From assembly GCF_002584535.1 (NCBI RefSeq), contig NZ_NUOT01000007.1, positions 3,900 to 53,007 on the forward strand: 49,108 nt of DNA, given 5' to 3'. The position numbers and the translations under genes were made by a program. This document shows, piece after piece, positions 48,581 to 49,108 of this stretch. This stretch comes from Bacillus cereus (GTDB taxonomy: Bacteria > Bacillota > Bacilli > Bacillales > Bacillaceae_G). How positions within the stretch are numbered: position 1 is the stretch's first letter; the number at the start of each line of letters is the position of its first letter. Under the pieces are notes generated by a model that saw only the letters and a list, made by a program, of their open reading frames with translations, made no database searches and was not told the DNA's origin.

Positions 48581-49108
48581 CTATTCCCCTTCTTCTATAA
48601 GCGGTTCTCCAAAAATCTCTGGCGGATCTTGTTGATAATTCATCACACCTGGTTGCGGTGCATATGCAGTTTGAGCTGTTGGATAATATGGAGAATTCGG
48701 CACACCTGGCTGTGGACTGTATAGATTTCTTTCTCCACCACATCCACAATCTTCTTCTGCCGGCATCATTTGTGGATTGCTATTATCTATTGGCGGTTGA
48801 TATGGCATTGAAGTATGTTGCATTGGCATTTGGTGCGGCATGATTGGCATACCTTGTGTATATGGCATTTGATAATACGGATACTGTTGTGGCATCATTT
48901 GCGGTTGATATGGCATCGGCATTTGTGGTGGCATCATTTGTGCCTGATATGACATTGGCATTTGTGGTGGCATCATTTGCGGTTGATATGGCATCGGCAT
49001 TTGCGGTGGTTGATTATTTTCCATTATTGGCATTTGGTGCGGCATTTGATTATCTTCCATCATCGGCATTATATTCGGCATTTGATTATTTTCCATCATC
49101 GGCATTAT
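48581..49108 (-). CDS. safA: Spore coat morphogenetic protein SafA, C-terminal part (partial)
   Basis: Only the last 175 or so codons are in the window; the frame is open to the right edge, so the N-terminus with the expected LysM domain lies outside. The visible part is first a run of short repeats rich in Met, Pro, Gln and Asn (MENNQ/MEDNQ and PQMPMPYQPQMMP types), then an acidic Cys cluster (EEDCGCGGE) and a tail ending GEPLIEEGE. SafA directs inner coat assembly at the cortex-coat border. The call rests on the repeat style and on the following coxA-bofC order. No start in the window should be taken as the real one. Confidence 0.8.
   Translation of the reverse strand: MMPMMENNQMPNIMPMMEDNQMPHQMPIMENNQPPQMPMPYQPQMMPPQMPMSYQAQMMPPQMPMPYQPQMMPQQYPYYQMPYTQGMPIMPHQMPMQHTSMPYQPPIDNSNPQMMPAEEDCGCGGERNLYSPQPGVPNSPYYPTAQTAYAPQPGVMNYQQDPPEIFGEPLIEEGE

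Noticed and set aside
48552-48749. 65-codon frame with a Trp/Cys-rich product over the 3' end of safA
   Set aside because: It overlaps safA in a different frame and lacks a recognisable start signal.

Overview
The window looks like a chromosomal segment of a Bacillus cereus group bacterium. The DNA is AT-rich, and almost every product has an obvious Bacillus counterpart. The gene order closely follows the B. subtilis yrr-yrv-yrb region from yrrS through safA, read here on the minus strand. Traits that depart from my memory of B. subtilis and suggest the cereus group are an RsfA-type regulator directly after rarA, an extra lipoprotein gene between greA and pbpI, an orphan iron-siderophore binding lipoprotein between ruvA and bofC, and a SafA tail of Met/Pro/Gln repeats. 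I saw no phage, insertion sequence, CRISPR array, rRNA or tRNA gene.

Layout by coordinate: 15-3313 carries yrrS, pbpI (sporulation class B PBP) and an unassigned lipoprotein. 3551-7843 carries greA, udk and the wobble-uridine hydroxylation/methylation set yrrO-yrrN-trmR. 8059-10334 carries mltG, yrzB, ruvX and the ireB homologue. 10413-13537 is alaS with its tRNA-Ala T-box leader, which has absorbed a roughly 110-bp inverted-repeat element. 13534-15371 carries yrrI and three very small genes, one of them only 42 codons. 15513-21452 carries recD2, the TPR gene yrrB, mnmA, its sulfur donor iscS and cymR. 21752-23729 is the plus-strand pair rarA and rsfA-like. 23822-28354 carries tcdA, aspS, hisS, a T-box leader and a small helix-turn-helix protein. 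28527-35301 carries dtd, relA, apt, recJ and a cation efflux gene. 35510-38414 carries secDF and comN. 38633-40192 is spoVB on plus. 40235-45756 carries yrbG, a plus-strand yrzE-like gene, yajC, tgt, queA, yrzS, ruvB and ruvA. 45947-46891 is a Fur-controlled siderophore-binding lipoprotein. 46905 to the right end is a sporulation cluster (bofC, coxA, 3' part of safA) with a probable small RNA between bofC and coxA.

The functional themes are tRNA charging and modification (alaS, hisS, aspS, dtd, mnmA/iscS, tcdA, trmR/yrrN/yrrO, tgt, queA), DNA repair and recombination (ruvX, recD2, rarA, recJ, ruvAB), envelope and protein export (pbpI, mltG, secDF, yajC) and sporulation (pbpI, rsfA-like, spoVB, bofC, coxA, safA).

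The least explained material is RNA structure between genes. Three leaders (greA, secDF, cation efflux) contain competing or interleaved helices, or a short upstream reading frame, and could be undescribed cis-regulators. recJ and pbpI have their ribosome binding sites inside strong hairpins; for recJ a promoter begins transcription inside that hairpin. A 120-nt two-hairpin RNA with its own promoter-like sequence lies upstream of bofC. None of these could be tested here; all structures were found by eye and are inferences.
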